Below are positions 1 through 11,500 of a DNA stretch of 64,000 nt, piece by piece. Both the position numbers and the translations under genes were made by a program. Below the pieces are notes generated by a model. The model saw only the letters and a list, made by a program, of their open reading frames with translations. It searched no databases and was not told the DNA's origin. The stretch's first letter is position 1. Each line of letters opens with the position of its first letter. Origin of the DNA: Myxocyprinus asiaticus (Eukaryota > Chordata > Actinopteri > Cypriniformes > Catostomidae); the NCBI RefSeq assembly GCF_019703515.2, contig NC_059362.1, positions 47,312,092-47,376,091 on the forward strand, given 5' to 3'.

Positions 1-2660
1 TAAAATCTAATAACATGAGCGGATGCCATGACTTACCGCAACTGTTTGTTGTTGTTGTTGTTATGGTTGTTCTTGTGTGGCGAGGGTTTGAGTTCGATGT
101 GGTTCGTTGTGGTTCCTGATCAACAGATGTTTGAGACTGATGCAGTAATCCATGTAAAACACAGAGGAGAAAACTAATGCACGCAGTCGACATGCGAGAT
201 GTAGACAAGCGGAAAAAAAGAAAAGAAAAGAGAGAAACGGGTGCGTGCGATAAAAAACACAGTTTTAACAGTAGAAAAGCGGGGGGGATAATGAAGCATG
301 CGGTAAAATGGCAAAAGATAAAATGATGAGCGTATAAGAATAAGCAATGCTAAGCAGGCTAACAAGCTACAAACACAGACACTGATCACCCTAATGGTGA
401 CATCCCATGAAACATCTATTCACAACAAAACAACATTAAAAATACTACAAAAGAGCTAAAACATCTATGAATTCTTAATAATAACTATTTAAATGCCTCA
501 TAAGTTCACTTTGACCAAGGGAATATAATTAGTTAATTCAAGAGCAGGGCATTATGGGTGTTCCCAATAGCCTCAATTTTGTACTCATTAGTTTGAATTA
601 TTAACACTTAAAATCTGAAGCCTATGGATTTTTAAGAAAAATAAATTCTGGGAATATATATATTTGAGTTATAAGCCCAAAACTTGACATTTCGAGTAAT
701 GTTTACGACAACTTGATTTTTTCCGGTAATAACAACATTAGGGTTTTCAGTGCATGAAAATCAAATGTAAACACATGTAAGTCACAGTTTTCAAGGATGC
801 AGAATAAATAAAACTTGAATTAAAGCAATTAAAAGTGAGTGTGGCTCACAAGCATGAGATGTTATGAGGTCTTGGAGAACTTTAGTGTCTAAAGATTAGT
901 TACTGACATAAACGACCCTCCTCATGTTACCTGTTTTGGGTGCTTCCAGGGTTCCTGTAGGTCCTTAAACATCCTTAACATGTCTTAAATTCAGTTTTCA
1001 AAAATGTAAGGCCAATAAAGAAAGTCTTAAATATCTTGAATGGTATAACAAAAGTCTTAATTATCATTTTAAAGATGTAAAATTTTGTGGATGGAAAGAC
1101 AGGAATCAGGATATGGCCTAATGTGAGATTTAATTAAATAAATATATCGTCTGCGTGTGCTGCACGCTTAAAAGAGAAGATTCTGTAGTGAGTACTGGAC
1201 ATTTATGACGAGCGATCGCTGATGATCTACTGTTGATGAATTACTGCTCATATTTGTTAAGACAATGTTTTATCAACGTATTGTAATAATGCATAATCTA
1301 TTTCCTTATCTGTTTGCTTGAGCAGCTGAGAGCCAGATATTTCAAAATAAGAGTCCGCAGTGGATTTTTGAGGCTTGTTTTTATAGTTAAAAGTCCCACG
1401 TTATGCACCAAATATAATTTTTTTCTGGTTATTATTGGTACAGTATTTTGGTTGCACAATAAACTATATCTGAAATAGAGGTAGACCGATATATCGGTGC
1501 CGATAGTTGGTTTTTGGAACTAGCGGTTTCTGCAAAACTCTTTGCCGATAGTTAATTTTTTTATTCCTTATTTTTTTATTTCTCATCTGGTAAAATCAGA
1601 TAGATAGATAGAAGGATAGTTAGATAACTAGATCGATATCCAGTGTATATTGGGCTTGTTTATACTTAAAAGTCCTTTGTTATGCACCAAATCTGAATTT
1701 TTCTGGTTATTATTGGAATTGTTGTTGCACAATAAACTCATTTTGGACTTTTGTAGCCTCAATATCTGTACCCGTCATAGTGAGGAGAGACAAAGAAATC
1801 TTTGATCATTCTATAAATCAATTTTTAAAAACTATCAGCCGATTAATCAGTTATCGACATTTTCCACCATCTTAGTGGCAAAATCAACTATCAGTCGACC
1901 TCTAATCTGCAATTTCATTCAATCTGGAGTCTTTTAGCCTTGATGTCTTTGCCTGTCACAGGAAAGACTTAAGAACATTTTAATATATGGACTTTGAAAG
2001 AGAACATTTGAATAATTGGGCTAATTATTTGCCCCAGGCAGTATAAGTAAAATAATCTGTGGGACACAATTCATCTTGAGAATGTGTAGGTTTGTTCTGG
2101 TTTGGACATTAGGTATTCATTTTATTTGTTTAGGTCTTAAAAATACTTAAATTTGATTTTAAAAACAGTGCAGCAACCCTAAACGGCTTTTTACTTTTGC
2201 ATCACTTCCTGTTTCTGTGCAAAAATCAGCCCACTTCTCCTCTAGACCTTCAGTTTTGATCCAGGAGTTAGTAAGGACACTAAAAAGTGTGCATCAATGC
2301 AATTAAATGTCAGTTGGAGTTCACAAGATGGTGGAAATGTAACTCAAAGATGCATAATGAGCAGCCTTAATAGCACTGCAGAAAATAGATGAAACTAGCC
2401 TAAGATGGTTTGCTGGTTTTAATTGGTTTAATCCGGTCTATGTGGATGTCCAGTCTTGTTAATCTGGTGTTTAGACAAGCTGACAAGTGCCCAAAACTAG
2501 ACTGTAGAAAATAGACTAGACTGTGAGACGAGCTAATCAGAGGTTCCTGCCCAGTTACTCTATATGTAATGTATCCTGTTTATTGAAATGAATGAATACG
2601 GGAGTTAATTTGGATTGTAGATGTTTATGGTTCTGTGTATCTTCTGCTCTCTCCTCGCAG
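1..2660 (+). other. mdga2: mdga2 intron upstream of exon A (partial)
   Basis: Intronic by position, since exon A begins mid-codon. It contains a short (GTT)n run near 47-62, a hAT-type MITE at 1476-1904 and a duplicated sequence around it. Nothing recognisable as coding or RNA gene was seen elsewhere; the rest is AT-rich unique-looking sequence. Confidence 0.7.
1476..1904. mobile_element. hAT-type non-autonomous element (MITE), 429 bp
   Basis: Ends are imperfect inverted repeats: tagaggtagaccgata at the left, and at the right the complement of tagaggtcgactgata. The 8-bp flanks are atctgaaa (1468-1475) and atctgcaa (1905-1912), an 8-bp target duplication with one mismatch, as expected for hAT elements. 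No transposase. Its middle (about 1649-1800) resembles its own flanking sequence; see findings. Confidence 0.75.
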
Positions 2661-2800
2661 CACCTCCTACTGTTCGCATTGTGCACTCAGGACATGCGTG
2701 TAACGTGGAAGAGGAGCATTACTCGGAGCGAGTTTACACCATCAGAGAGGGAGAGACCCTTGAACTCACCTGCCTGGTCACTGGACATCCACGACCACAG
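2661..2800 (+). CDS. mdga2: mdga2 internal exon A: N-terminal part of Ig domain 1
   Basis: Coding exon of 140 nt between an acceptor ending ctcctcgcag and a donor reading CAG|gtgaga. The reading frame starts at the second base of an Ala codon (phase 1) and ends in phase 0. The translation begins APPTVRIVHSG, continues with SERVYTIREGETLELTC (first Ig cysteine) and ends LVTGHPRPQ. This is characteristic of MDGA proteins, and the start fits MDGA2 better than MDGA1 from memory. MDGA proteins are GPI-anchored neuronal surface proteins that bind neuroligins and block neurexin binding; Ig1 is part of the neuroligin-contacting region (family knowledge). The signal-peptide exon is not in the window. 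The open frame runs into the intron on both sides, so the boundaries rest on splice sites and homology. The paralogue (2a or 2b) cannot be decided. Confidence 0.93.
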
Positions 2801-3742
2801 GTGAGATCTGCTGTCCTAAACAGACCAATAACAGCTCATACGATCATCGTATTAACCAACTAACACACTCTCTGTTCCTGAGACAGACACCTTAAAAAAT
2901 AGATTGTGCATTTCTGGACATCTCTTCAAAAGTTGTTAATTTCTTATGAGTACTTTCCAAGTGGTCCAGGTTTGGCTGGTTAGCTTCAGCTCTGAATTCT
3001 TTTGAAATAAAAAGGTTTGAAAAGTAACTCACACCCTGTCTACACTGTACACGAGCGGCGCGTCACGTCAAAAGCAATAGAACCCCATTATAATCAATGA
3101 TGCTGTCTACACTGGAAGCATCAGTTGCGGCGTGTCCGTCATGCCACGTCCATTGCGTCGATGGTAAGGGCGCTTACACACCAAGGAAAGCACTGACAGA
3201 GCGCTTGACGCATGGGACTGCGAAAGGTCCGTTTGAGGCATGTACCACATGGAATGAATACGCCACTTGTTTGAGTTTGTCAGCCATGTTTTTTCGATTT
3301 CACTGTGCAACTGATTCCCATTGGTAAACGGATGCCCACACCAGAATGTGTTGCGGCAAAAGTTGAAATCTTCTCAATTTTTAGTTGTATGATGGAGCTT
3401 CAGAATCAGAATACCTTGCATTTTCCTCTCTGTCCTTACAATGCACCATCACCTTTGAAATCAGTGCATTCGCAGTGTTCTCTGATGCAGCGTTAACTCT
3501 AATGTGTAGGTGCCCTAAAAGGGTGTTTCCGTTCCATTTTATGCTATGCACACTGGTGCTACTAACTGCCAACAACACAAACAAACGGTTTATAACGTTT
3601 GAGTAGATGCGTCCAGTGTAGACAGCCTCAAGCCATTGTGTTGCGCCGTGTCAACGGACACGCCCGGCGTAGCCAGGTTGTCACATATAACTCACTGTTG
3701 TTCTACAGACGTTTTTTCAGAAATTGTATTGTACTGATTGTT

Positions 3743-4188
3743 TTGTTTTTTTTCTCCCCTTTTTCTCCCCAATTTGGAATGCCCAATTCCCAGTGTGCTC
3801 TTAAGTCCTCGTGGTGGCGTAGTGACTCGCCTCAATCCGGGTGGCGGAGGACGAATCTCAGTTGCCTCCGTGTCTGAGACCGACAATCCGCGCATCTTAT
3901 CACGTGGCTTGTTGAGTGCGTTATTGCAGAGACGTAGCACGTGTGGAGGCCCACGCTATTCTCTGCGGCATTCACGCACAACTCACCACGCACCCCACCG
4001 AGAGCGAGAACCACATTATAGCGACCACGAGGAGGTTACCCTATGTGATTCTACCCTCCCTAGCAACCGGGCCAATTTGGTAGCTTAGGAGACCTGGCTG
4101 GAGTCACTCAGCACGCCCTGGATTCGAACTCGCGACTCCATGGGTGGTAGTCAGCGTCTTTACTCGCCGAGCTACCCAGGCCCCCTCC
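3743..4188 (-). mobile_element. tRNA-derived SINE, family A, copy 1
   Basis: On the minus strand it starts ggggcctgggtagctc (A-box-like) and has gagttcgaatccaggg (B-box-like), then a conserved body and a tail ending ggcattccaaattgggga with an A-rich end. It is flanked by a 15-bp duplication attgtactgattgtt / attctactgattgtt (3728-3742 and 4189-4203, one mismatch), so the boundaries are firm. Open frames across it are not genes. Confidence 0.9.
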
Positions 4189-5549
4189 ATTCTACTGATT
4201 GTTATTCTTCAAAGAGTTTTCAAGTTACATCCACTAAACTTGGCACGGACCTTCAGACTGTTCTGACTCAGGATGCTTTTTCTAAATGATCAGAATTACG
4301 GTTTCTCCACAGCGGGCCATTAAATATTCCCCAAATCCCATAGATTTACATTAACGGAATGTTCAGCGGATCCAAGACTATTCAAACTCCGACTATCAAA
4401 ACATTAAAAATGAAAATGTAAACAAAGCCTTTAATCTGCTTTAACTTCCTCTTTCTCTCTCTCTCCCTTTCTCTCTCTCTCTCTCTCTTTCTTGCCTTGT
4501 TTTCTGATTGGTTTAAAATAAAACCATTGGCCCAGATCTGAGCGTCCATAAGCAGTGTGCAGGTATCCAGGGGTCACGCGCCAGCCAAGTTCCACTGAGA
4601 TAAATGGGAATGCTAACAGATAGCGTATTATACACCTTTTTACATAAAGTGTGTTAAAGAATGAAGCTCATTTCTGAATATCATATCTTCAGTGGCTGGA
4701 ATGGTTCACTAGTTATCATGGATGAAATAAAAGTCTGAATATACTTAATAAAGTTCTCTGATCTCCACTGTACCTGATATCATGTCCAAGCTCTTCTGCT
4801 AAATCTTCTCAGTTAAGACATTAGGGAACATTAGGGTGTCACACTTATTTATTAATGTCTTAATTTAGCTCAGCACACTTATAATGTTCAGCCTCTGTCA
4901 GTGTCCCCAGGAGACATCTGTGGAGAAATGATTCTGAACTGTAATCCACTCACGTGCGGTGGGTTTTGCTCCTCACATATTTCCCAACTGAATACGGCCA
5001 CACAACGGAGCGAATAAACTCCACTAACCCAGAATAAATCCATTGCAGTGGCGAAATCAAGCGGAAGACCCTTTTTTTTTTTTTTTTTGCTCTAGTTGAC
5101 AAATATGCTGCTTTGCAAGAGAGTAAATACTTGATAGCTGATGCTGTCGCGTTCAGGTATTGAGACTCAAGATTCGACCGTAGGACATAAAAAGACATAT
5201 GAGAAAGATTTTCATGAACACTGCTGTTCATGCAGTTATTCTGTCAGTCCTACCAGAATCTCAAGGAACTCATTTAGTTTTTCACTCTCTCTCTAAACCT
5301 TACAAATAAACAAGCTGTTTTTGCTACGGTATCTTTAAGACTTCTGTATTTAAATTACCTCTCTTATGATTGGCTAAGCTCTTCACATGGAAAATAAGTA
5401 ATTATGTGTATCTGTGCTCATGTCATGTTGGAATTATCATAATTACGACTTCTTGGACTATAATTCAGCAATGACAAAATTCTGCATGTCCAACTAATTT
5501 TTTATATTTTTTAAACATGCATTCTGAAGACTTTATCAATAGTAAAAGT

Positions 5550-5681
5550 TAGGGCAGCAAATCGCTAACATTTTTTAATCAAAATATTTACATGACATAT
5601 CGATTATCATCGAGTTAAACACTCGGTCAAAAAAGGCCTCCGAATAAAGATAATTCAAATTAAATAATACATAATAATTTA

Positions 5682-5741
<60 letters not shown>

Positions 5742-6133
5742 CCTGCCCAGTAGGTAGATACCGTAATAAAAGTAAATTCTTTAAATAAGAGTTCTGTATA
5801 TTTATATATATACAGAACTCGCTGAATAGACAATGCACAGCTTATACAAAGAACAAACTACACTTACCGACAGCAGACAGCACAAGATGAGAACATGCTC
5901 TTGCGTTCAAACGCAGCTTGATGGAGCACATATCCGAACACAGGGATCTCAAGATGTGTTTTTCTAAGTTTCAAACTTCGTTTAACTTGACACAGCAACC
6001 TAAAAACAACATGTTTATGACGCAACGCAACAGAGACGCTCCAAAAGCGTTTGTCTGACGCAGGTGTACATTCGATGAATTAATCGGCATACCATTTAAT
6101 TAATTTGATTCAAATTTGAATCAATTGACAGCC

Positions 6134-6136
<3 letters not shown>
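5550..6136. mobile_element. hAT-like TIR element with internal (TA)n(CA)n
   Basis: Left end tagggcagcaaatcgc; right end ...caattgacagccctaat, its complement being tagggctgtcaattg. Interior AT-rich, with a long TA/CA microsatellite at 5686-5741. No transposase. Any target duplication on the right is hidden in a TA tract. Confidence 0.6.
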
Positions 6137-6168
<32 letters not shown>

Positions 6169-6169
6169 A

Positions 6170-7018
6170 CAGGGTTGGGAGGGTTACTTTTGAAATGTAT
6201 TCCACTACAGATTACAGAATACATGCTGTAAAATGTCATTTGTAATGTATTCCGTTAGATTACTCAAGGTCAGTAATGTATTCTAAATACTTTGGATTAC
6301 TTCTTCAGCACTGGTAGATTTTTTCACTTGTTTTGACTATAAAAACTCTGTCAGTTCAGTAAGACAAAATACACGTTAAAAATACATTCTCTGAAAAACC
6401 GAAATATCTTATGCAGTGTTGTTTCTAAAACAAGATAAATCAAATTGATCTTGTTTTAAGGATTTTTAGATATTTTTACAGGAAAACAATACTAAAATTA
6501 TTATCAAGAATATGATTTTTGCCCTAATATCAAAGGTCTTACTAGAAAAAAAGAAATTATGATCTAATGTGAATTTTCTTGCTAATAAAATATGATCGTG
6601 TCTGGTAACATGTGCATGTAAAATGGCCAGAAATAGCATTTTATCTTAGCGTAAAGCTGACAATTTACACAAGGTTTATTTCTGTTTCTTCTGCTCCAAA
6701 CTTACTTCAAACGTACTTCTCTGTCTGCTCGTATGAATGTAACACATCATAAGAAAGTGTTTCACTGCTGTTCAAATGCACTTTGGATCACATCATTTAT
6801 ATGTATAAATGTTTTCCATCTGAAAGGACTAAATATTAAATGAAACAAATAACAATAATATGCAAAGTAATCTCTTCAGTAATCAAAATACTTTTTGAAT
6901 GTAACTGTATTCTAATTATCAATGATTTAAACTGTAACTGTAATGGAATACAGTTACTTATATTTTGTATTTTAAATATGTAATCCTGTTACATGTATTC
7001 CATTACTCCCCAACCCTG
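6170..7018. mobile_element. hAT-like TIR element, 849 bp
   Basis: Left end cagggttgggagggttac and right end ...attactccccaaccctg are inverted repeats whose similarity extends inward (gtattccacta / tgtattccatt). The 8-bp flanks (tatgtgta, tttataga) are only weakly similar. No coding capacity. Confidence 0.7.
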
Positions 7019-7042
7019 TTTATAGACATATATATATATATA

Positions 7043-7574
7043 CAGAACTGTGCAAATGTTTTAGGCACTTGTGAAAAATGTTGCATAGTGAGGATGTCTT
7101 CAAAAATAATGCCATAAATAGTTTTCATTTATCACTTAATGTCATACAAAGTCCAGTAAACATAAAAAAAGCTAAATCAATATTCGGTGTGACCATCTTT
7201 GCCTTCAAAACAGCCCCAATTCTCCTAGATACACCTGGACACAGTTTCTCTTGGTTGTTGGCAGATAGGATGTTCAAGCTTCTTGGAGAATTCACCACAG
7301 TTCTTCTATCTATTTAATCTGTCTCAATTGCTTCTGTCTCTTTATGTAATCTCAGACTGACATGATGTTCAGTGGGGGGCTTTGTGGGGGACAATGACAT
7401 CTGTTGCAGGGCTCCCTGTTCTTCTATTCTAATCTTTTCTATTTGCAAAAGAAATGTTTTGGAGTCTAAAATGTGTATTTCCTATTGACACACTAAAGCA
7501 GAAGATATAAATAACCATCTTCAGACAAATGTTTTTCTGAAACATCTTAAGTGCCTAAGACTTTTGCACAGTAC

Positions 7575-7576
<2 letters not shown>
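7043..7576. mobile_element. Tc1-like non-autonomous element, 534 bp
   Basis: Inverted ends cagaactgtgcaaatgtttt and the complement of cagtactgtgcaaaagtctt, continuing to aggcactt on both sides, next to TA on the left. The interior (about 7180-7330) looks like decayed minus-strand Tc1 transposase-type sequence but has no usable frame. Confidence 0.75.
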
Positions 7577-7612
<36 letters not shown>

Positions 7613-7839
7613 ATTTTTTATTACGTCATTTTCCTATTGGTCAGGGGGTTTGATTAATGTCATTTTTTTCATGCAACTTAATCTTTGAAAGAAATTCCTC
7701 TTGTTTAAATGTTTATTTACGTTGTGTTTACTTCGGCGTGGACAGAAAAAAAATCTGTTCAGTCTCTACCAGGAAGATTTATGTAGTGTCAGTTTGTTGG
7801 ATAGGATAAATTAAATGCAATTTGTTGATGTTTCAGGGA

Positions 7840-8440
7840 TTAACTCTACCCATTCACCCTAATTAATATTTAATTCCCCTTTTAATCAATAATACAGCCC
7901 ATTCATTTGTACATTCACGCCCAGTAGAGTCACGCAGAGCATGTATTGATTCCTATATTTCAGTTGAAAAGGTGAAGCCTATTGAATTAAAGACCTTCCG
8001 ACTGTGATTTATCTTGCGTGCTCCGTCTCTTCTCTGCGCTTAATTAAAAATTTAAAACGAGAGTGAGGCGAGATCAAAGATTTTATGTGTCTCCTTTGAA
8101 ATCAAATCATTAGGAGATCTACTCAGGTCCAGCCACGGGAACGCTTCAGGCCTGTCACTCCGAATCTGGGAACAATGCTCAGAATGGCAGGAGATTCTCA
8201 AAGACCAAAGCAAGAGGTTTTTAATTAGAAGACTGTATTAGCGGCCATTCATTAAAAGTCCAGATGCTTTTAATGTAGTTAAATATATCAAAAGTTTCTC
8301 TCGGCATGCGTGCAGCGGGGTTCTGATGATTCCAGAAAAGACAATAATTTGATGCACATGCAGCATTATCTTCATTTAAATTCAGATGTATTTAAATTAT
8401 AAAAAGCCTGCCTGACCGAGCGAGTGAAAACACATCCGTA
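7840..8440. other. Candidate conserved non-coding block
   Basis: No repeat signature, mixed composition, several homeodomain-type words (ttaattaaaaat, tttttaattagaag, ctaattaat) and long stop-dense frames. This is typical of conserved elements in neuronal gene introns but cannot be shown without alignment. Confidence 0.3.
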
Positions 8441-9290
8441 TCCCTGTCTGAAGTCTCACGTCCGCATTAAGTCTGGTTTCCATCAAGAAATGCAAGTTTT
8501 CAGAGTTATATCTGTGAAATAGTTGGAATGCATCACTTTTGCATGGACAGAAATTCTGATCACAGTATCAGACATTTTAAAGTCCAATTTCTAGGAAATC
8601 TAGTATTAATATCAAGAAAACTCAGTTTATGTTGGCATTAGCACTTATAATCTTCCATTTGTCGCCGCATCACATGGATTACAGCACCATCTGAGCGGAG
8701 GTCCCTGCAGACATATGATGCCGTTTATGCGATGCTCATGTTGCTCGCAAATCATCTGTGCCATAAATGGGGCCACGGTTGCCAGTTTCAAAAGTGTTTA
8801 ATCCTCTTTATTACCCAGAATCCCTCTGGACGATAGCCTCAGATGGAGCGCATGGATCCCGTCCAATCTGAGCATTCGTTTCTATTACTGTACTAAATTA
8901 AATTAAATTAAACGAATGGAGTAGTTCACCCAAAAATGGGTCAGGAGTCTTTCAGTAATCGGGCCGTGTCGGGCTGTGACACGGACGGCCAATCAGCAAA
9001 CAGGAATACTGCGATCATTCGTTGTGTGTCCACTGACTAAAGGCGGACTCTCCCATTACTGAGATTTCTCCTGGTTTCTAACGGGCCTGTTTCACTTCAA
9101 ACATTTGGTAATAGCACAGACAAGTTGGTCAAATTATTTAGTCAACATATTGAAGCAATAAACCAAAACAGTAGGTTTTAATTATTATTTTGGTTACACT
9201 TTACAATAAGGGTAACATTAGTTAATGCATTAGGTTTCATGAACAAATAATGAACAATACATTTTACAGCATTTATTCATCTTTAACTCT

Positions 9291-9712
9291 GAGGCATTTT
9301 TGGGCTGCCACAAGCAATTTTTCACACTCAAATGTAAAAGCTCACCATTCACAGAAACTGTGAAATAATTGCAAAAAATTGGTCGCATTTTTTAGAGAAG
9401 CCCCCAAATAAAAAACAGACTCCAATTATTCATAAATAATATTGTATGCGTTTATAATCTTAAAATAAACAGAATTGTTTTGTTTTGGGGGGGGGGACTC
9501 TTTTTTGTTGTCCTAACTCAGTAAGCATGTACTTTTGGTTCTGTTCACCTTCCGTCACAAAACGCCGATCTGAAAATGTAGGTGGCGCTATAAAGCATTT
9601 TAGCCCTCGCAGATGTGCTCATCCATAGACATTCAGTCTAATTTTCAGTTCTTCTACCATCCACAATTTTTCATTGAATATCTCGGCCAGTGGACTAGAA
9701 GCTCAATCTAGG
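9291..9712 (+). repeat. Dispersed repeat, copy 1 (pair with 58154-58615)
   Basis: Shares long blocks with 58154-58615, for example agcaatttttcacactcaaa, ataaataatattgtatg, gacattcagtctaattttca and gaatatctcgg...gtggactagaagctcaat. It is cut off at the right by the LTR-like remnant. Family unknown. Confidence 0.8.
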
Positions 9713-9716
9713 GGTC

Positions 9717-9911
9717 TGTGATGAGGAGGAGGGCGGGGCCGGGCCGTGACTACGCACGCCCGCCCCCCAATCGGGCTAATCTGCCAAGGAGAGGGATAAG
9801 TGCAGCGGGATGCGGCAGTTCAAGAGAGAATTAAAAACAGGTGCAAGCGCCCTTACCGCTTTCTCTCTCTCCGGACAGACGCTTGACCACGCCCCCGCTG
9901 CCACGCTAACA
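9717..9911 (+). mobile_element. LTR-like remnant related to the 50294-50550 LTR
   Basis: Begins TGTGATGAGGAGGAGGGC and continues ggggccgggccgtgac, closely resembling the GC-rich 5' end of the solo LTR, and ends near cgctaaca. No target duplication could be recognised. It interrupts the dispersed repeat that ends at about 9712. Confidence 0.6.
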
Positions 9912-9939
9912 AAAACCAAGATTAGTAAATGCTGTAAAA

Positions 9940-10722
9940 TAGGGATGGGGGATACCATTTATTTTCTTTTTGATCCGATACCAATAATTTCAAATGCAGT
10001 ATCGTCAATACCAGTACAATACTTCAATTAAATAGATTTGTTTTATTATTTGTATTTTTTTTTTTTTTTTTTTTTTTGGGGATAATATGGGTAATTTAAA
10101 ATATTATTTGATTATTTATATATTATATAATATAATTCAAGTCATTATTATTATTATTATTATTATTTACATTTGTGAGCCTAAACAGAAAATTATTAGA
10201 CTTCTGTTTTTTTTACCCTTACAAAAATGAACCATGTTTTCACTACAGTAACTATAGTTTAACCATGGTATTTAGTTAAACCATAGTCACCACACAATTA
10301 ACCATGGTTACTATTACAGTATTACTTAGGTAAAACCATGGTTAACTTTTTTGTAATTACTTATTAACAACAATTACTAGATATGTTGTTATTTTAGTGT
10401 GAATTTACTCCAGAAGCTGTTTGTCTGATTTTCTATCATTACTCTACAACACACTAATCCCTCTTGTTTGAACGAGTCTTGTGACGGCGCGAGCGCTTGT
10501 CTGCTTGTGTCTTTCAGCATGTGTGTTAAGATGAGCGGAAAAAGAAATAGTTCCCATCCTGCACAAGTATTTGATTATACAGTCGAATCCTTTTTATTTC
10601 ACTTTGAAACATATGATTATTGTTCATGGTAACCAAATAATAATAATATCTCTAGTTATTATTTCTGATACAACATCAGTATCGGAAGTATCGATACTTT
10701 AGGATCGATCCGCCCATCCCTG
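9940..10722. mobile_element. hAT-like TIR element, about 783 bp
   Basis: Left end tagggatgggggatacca and right end ...ggatcgatccgcccatccctg are inverted repeats of the cagggatggg type. Contains palindromic tracts with repeated accatggt/ttaaccatgg (10230-10345), an (ATT)n run and a poly-T stretch. Target duplication degenerate. Confidence 0.62.
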
Positions 10723-10889
10723 GCAACAATTTAGACAATCATTTATGTAAATTGTGCACCTAATTTTAAATCACTCTCTTTCACAGTTGTAAGAAAGTGT
10801 CTGTATCTGCTGAAAATATTATATTGGGTCATTCTGTGTCAACTGCAAATACCAAATACTGTAAAAAACACATTTTCTGTTGTTTTTCC

Positions 10890-11030
10890 AAAGTTGGAGT
10901 GTGTCTAACTCCAGACGTTTTAAATGTATCTTAATATCTTTTTAGATTCTGAACAAACTTTCCTTGTTGTTTCTTCATTTTTAATAGTTTTTGAATTTCA
11001 GAAATTTGCAAAGCTCTGAAATGCATCACA
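10890..11030 (+). repeat. Dispersed repeat pair with 41310-41460, copy 1
   Basis: Shares aactccaga, ctaatatc(t)ttttagattct and gaacaaactttccttgttgt in order with 41310-41460. Family unknown. Confidence 0.65.
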
Positions 11031-11500
11031 ACAAAAGTAGTTTTAGATGCATTCAAGCATGCAATCCCCAAAACTGTTTAGTCTTTAGGAAATTCATACA
11101 TTATTTGGGTATTTTTGTGTTTATAATATTTTATTAGTGAGTCAGTACAACTGAAAATCATAATTTATGAGATAATATGCATAACTGGGCCTAAAATAGA
11201 ATATTAAGTATCGGGTAGAAATACATAAATAAAAGAAACAGAGCAAATGCATTATGGGGCAGTTTTTCACATGCACATGTTTTGAAGGTACGGGGCATTT
11301 CTTTCAATTGTGTTGCCATTTTGGGTTAATTTCTAAACCTGGTGTGCAATTAATTTTCTCATTTAAAAAATGTACCTTGCGGACAAAAAAACAGGTGGAA
11401 AAAAATCCCACAGACTTACACTGAAGGAGAGACCCAATCCACATCTAGAGACCAGAATATCATAGAGACTTGAATGTGCACTATTCTGACTTGTAAGCTC

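Noticed and set aside
174..389. 71-codon minus-strand frame with hydrophobic start
   Set aside because: Low-complexity translation of purine-rich intron sequence; no supporting signal.
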